NCBI GenBank assembly: GCA_001730015.1
Contig: MDLA01000074.1
Span: 1-53,258 of the forward strand
Source: Chromatiales bacterium (ex Bugula neritina AB1)
Lineage (GTDB): Bacteria; Pseudomonadota; Gammaproteobacteria; Granulosicoccales; Granulosicoccaceae
Direction: 5' to 3'
Length of the DNA stretch: 53,258 nucleotides
In this document: positions 51,160-53,258 of the stretch, one piece after another
How positions within the stretch are numbered: the first letter of the stretch is position 1
How the letters are laid out: the number at the start of each line of letters is the position of its first letter
Made by a program: the position numbers and the translations under genes
Notes under the pieces: model-generated
Told to the model about the DNA's origin: nothing
The model's database searches: none
Seen by the model: the letters and a program-made list of their open reading frames with translations, nothing else

Positions 51160-52010
51160 CTCATACGACCTCGCATTAACCACTTAGCCACTGCCGCCAA
51201 TATGGCAGATCCAACAAGTGCCACAACCATCAGCGTTACTCCAACAACAGCGGCGGAATGCCAATCTCCCCGCCCCTTAAAACTCACCATCAACTGAGAT
51301 AATGACTGGCGATTAGTGGGCCCGGCTATCACCTGAAAACTAAAATCTGACACCGCGCCAATAAAAATAATTACAACAGAAGCCTGCATACCCGATAGCG
51401 TCAGTGGTGCAATTACACGCCTGAAACGAGACCATGCACCGGCGCCCAGATCGCGAGCAGCATGCAATACATCGTCTGAAATACTTTGCACTGCCCCGGT
51501 TAGCAGTAACAATGCAAACGGCATTTGCTTCCATGTCTGGAGAATGAGTACGCCAATAGCGCCACGATCATTCTGTAATCGCCTTGGTTCATCCCACACT
51601 CCTATCCACTGCATAAACTGATTAAAAATGCCGTGATAGGAAATCATATTGATAAAAAGAAAGGCGGCAACCAGGCCGTGCACAAGCAATGGGGCTTTTA
51701 GAACGGCGCTAATGGTTAGAGATCCGGGAAAGGGCTTGCGCAACCAAATGGCAAGTGGGTAGGCCAATGCGACTGAAAAAATAGCGCTCAAAATACCGAT
51801 ATAGACTGAATATTTGACTGAACGGCTATAGATTTTTCTATCCAGCGTCTTTGTCCAGTACTCGGTTGAAAATTGATTGTCTCCAATCAGGCTGTAATAG
51901 CCGAAGGACTGTGCGATAGCGATATAAACCACAGTCCCTATCAGCAGCAGTATTACACCAAGCCCTGGCGTCAAAAGCGCAAGAATCAACAATGAGCGCC
52001 TGGCTTTCAC
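51156..52010 (-). CDS. ABC transporter permease, PotB type
   Basis: This 284-residue permease has about six membrane segments and the EAA loop AARDLGAGAWSRFRRVIAPL. IGAVSDFSFQVIAGPTNRQS corresponds to the region before the last helix of PotB-like proteins. It is coupled to the ATPase gene upstream by a 4-bp overlap and to the second permease downstream by another. Confidence 0.9.
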   Translation of the reverse strand: MKARRSLLILALLTPGLGVILLLIGTVVYIAIAQSFGYYSLIGDNQFSTEYWTKTLDRKIYSRSVKYSVYIGILSAIFSVALAYPLAIWLRKPFPGSLTISAVLKAPLLVHGLVAAFLFINMISYHGIFNQFMQWIGVWDEPRRLQNDRGAIGVLILQTWKQMPFALLLLTGAVQSISDDVLHAARDLGAGAWSRFRRVIAPLTLSGMQASVVIIFIGAVSDFSFQVIAGPTNRQSLSQLMVSFKGRGDWHSAAVVGVTLMVVALVGSAILAAVAKWLMRGRMR

Positions 52011-53050
52011 GCCGGTGACTCCAGCAGCACAAACTTATCTGGCGGAATACTGATGTGTATCACGTCGCCCTCTTGGGCCAGGGTATGGTTAGCCTGAACT
52101 CGATATATTTCTTCGTTGGTATTTATTATCAGATTGGTGAAGTGCCCCTGAAATGCGCGATGCACAACAGTTCCAGCTATTCCATTGGCACTAATAATCG
52201 CGTGTTCAGGTCGCCAACATAAATCTACCTGCTTCGATTGCGGTGCCACGCTGGACTGAATATCAACGGCACCTAATGCAGTTTTAATCCGCCAGATCCC
52301 AACGGTACTCTCACCGACTACCGACCCATGCAAAACATTTGCATCGCCTATGAAGTCAGCAACAAATTTTGTTTTGGGTTTAGCGTACAGCACTTCCGGT
52401 GTATCTACCTGCTCTACCATGCCGTTGTTCATTACAACAATGCGGTCCGACATAGCCAGGGCTTCTGCCTGATCGTGGGTAACGTAAATAGCCGTCAGCC
52501 CATACTCCTTTTGAATTCGTCGTATCTCTACCCTTACCTGATCCCGCAGTTTTGCATCCAGATTAGACAATGGTTCATCAAACAGGATAACGCTGGGGCG
52601 CATAACCAATGCACGCCCAAGAGACACACGCTGTTGTTGGCCGCCGGATAGTTCATTGGGTAACTTGCTCATCTGAGCGGTAAGGTCGAGTTTTGTCGCG
52701 ACATCATCAACACGAGATTCGCGATCGCCTCGCGACAAGCGCTTTTGTCTGGGACCAAATTCGAGATTTTCCCGCACACTCAGATGCGGAAACAAAGCGT
52801 AGGATTGAAAACAAAGCGCGGTATCGCGACCTTCAGGTGGAATACGCGTGACGTCCTGACCGCCAATAACGATACGACCTTCGCTGGGTTCCAAAAAGCC
52901 GGAAACCAGTTTGAGTAGCGTGGTTTTGCCACAACCGGATGGGCCCAGCAGCGTTAGAAATTCCTCTGGCTCAACATTGAGCGACACCTGAGAAAGTGCC
53001 GTAAAGTCTCCAAAACGCTTGCTTAAGTTCTCTAGTGCAATCGCGACCAA
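52007..53050 (-). CDS. ABC transporter ATPase, PotA type
   Basis: This 347-residue ATPase has Walker [11 protein letters not shown]-loop [11 protein letters not shown], signature LSGGQ, Walker [14 protein letters not shown]-loop THD and a C-terminal TOBE-like regulatory domain (about 250-340). The frame is open to a TTG at 53068. GGAGG at 53062-53058, seven bases before a second TTG at 53050, decides for the latter. It is the first gene of the operon, which is unusual compared with the binding-protein-first operons elsewhere in the window. Confidence 0.9.
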   Translation of the reverse strand: MVAIALENLSKRFGDFTALSQVSLNVEPEEFLTLLGPSGCGKTTLLKLVSGFLEPSEGRIVIGGQDVTRIPPEGRDTALCFQSYALFPHLSVRENLEFGPRQKRLSRGDRESRVDDVATKLDLTAQMSKLPNELSGGQQQRVSLGRALVMRPSVILFDEPLSNLDAKLRDQVRVEIRRIQKEYGLTAIYVTHDQAEALAMSDRIVVMNNGMVEQVDTPEVLYAKPKTKFVADFIGDANVLHGSVVGESTVGIWRIKTALGAVDIQSSVAPQSKQVDLCWRPEHAIISANGIAGTVVHRAFQGHFTNLIINTNEEIYRVQANHTLAQEGDVIHISIPPDKFVLLESPA

Positions 53051-53071
53051 GCACGCCCCTCCGCTCAAAGC

Positions 53072-53098
53072 TGTTATTACCAGTAAGTAGTAATAACA
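53072..53098. promoter_or_regulatory. Dyad upstream of the polyamine-type operon
   Basis: TGTTATTAC (53072-53080) and GTAATAACA (53090-53098) form a perfect 9-bp inverted repeat with a 9-base spacer, beginning 22 bp before the ATPase start. This is operator-sized and well placed for repression. No regulator gene is seen within the window on this side. Confidence 0.5.
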
Positions 53099-53202
53099 TT
53101 ATCACACTTTTTGAGTAATAATAAAGACGCCGAAACAAGTTTAATCAGCCGAGGCTGCGAGCAACACACAGCTGCACAGAAAATGAACACTCAATGCTTA
53201 CA

Positions 53203-53258
53203 TTGTTGTAACCAACTTTATTTCGCAAACTGTTCCCGGATTATTTTGCTGCAAGTTG
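53203..53258. repeat. 56-bp repeat at window edge, inverted copy at 23677-23732
   Basis: The last 56 bases are the reverse complement of 23677-23732 with one mismatch. The match is cut by the window end, so its true length is unknown. The two copies are inverted relative to each other and bracket 29.5 kb. Confidence 0.8.

Overview
The window looks like an accessory, catabolism-rich stretch of a gammaproteobacterial chromosome, probably a marine or other heterotrophic lineage. I infer this from the protein families and the style of the genes and cannot name the genus. There is no rRNA, tRNA, CRISPR array, phage module or housekeeping operon. It holds six solute-uptake or peptide-use gene blocks, three toxin-antitoxin modules plus a fourth PIN remnant, and many relics of REP-associated (Y1/HUH) transposases and decayed catabolic genes.

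Left edge (1-4.6 kb): a type IV AbiE toxin-antitoxin pair lies between two same-oriented copies of a 0.34-kb mini-element. Each copy ends in the inverted motif GGGGTCAAGTCTA and carries only the DnaA-like helix-turn-helix tail of a Y1 transposase. An orphan lipoprotein gene follows, then three 22-bp phased repeats. 4.7-12.7 kb: an amidase converges on an operon for an amino-acid ABC transporter, an agmatinase-family ureohydrolase and an MmgE/PrpD protein, with a divergent LysR regulator. This looks like uptake and breakdown of a guanidino or amide nitrogen compound.

13.2-21.5 kb: a self-contained regulon. An M20 carbamoylase-like hydrolase and a DUF1028 protein diverge from a dipeptide ABC transporter operon that ends in a FadR-type GntR regulator. 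The divergent promoter gap holds two near-identical perfect palindromes, the obvious operator. Transposase relics bracket the block on both sides. 21.5-24.2 kb: a Y1 transposase pseudogene, VapBC, a FitAB-like pair, a trpA fragment and another mini-element copy.

24.3-37.9 kb: a 2-oxoglutarate/Fe(II) oxygenase diverges from a frameshifted LysR gene. A mosaic of small gene fragments follows, then a long minus-strand operon: Opp-type binding protein, two permeases, two ATPases, two CocE/NonD (S15-like) hydrolases and a C69-like dipeptidase. Together these would import and hydrolyse peptides or acyl-amides.

38.1-47.7 kb: a TRAP transporter, RraA-like protein, aminotransferase, DHDPS-family lyase, RidA, an IclR regulator and a DadA-like FAD oxidoreductase, pointing to amino-acid or imino-acid catabolism. 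Between them lie stubs of a PIN toxin, an SDR, an internally deleted enolase-superfamily enzyme and a glycine/D-amino-acid oxidase tail. 47.7-53.3 kb: a SnoaL-like protein, a 2H phosphoesterase-like DUF1868 protein and a polyamine-type ABC operon (ATPase, two permeases, binding protein). The right edge carries 56 bp that also occur, inverted, at 23.68 kb.

Four of the transport operons begin with the binding-protein gene, and each has a stable hairpin between that gene and the first permease. Reading frames and motifs are direct observation; substrates and regulation are inference.
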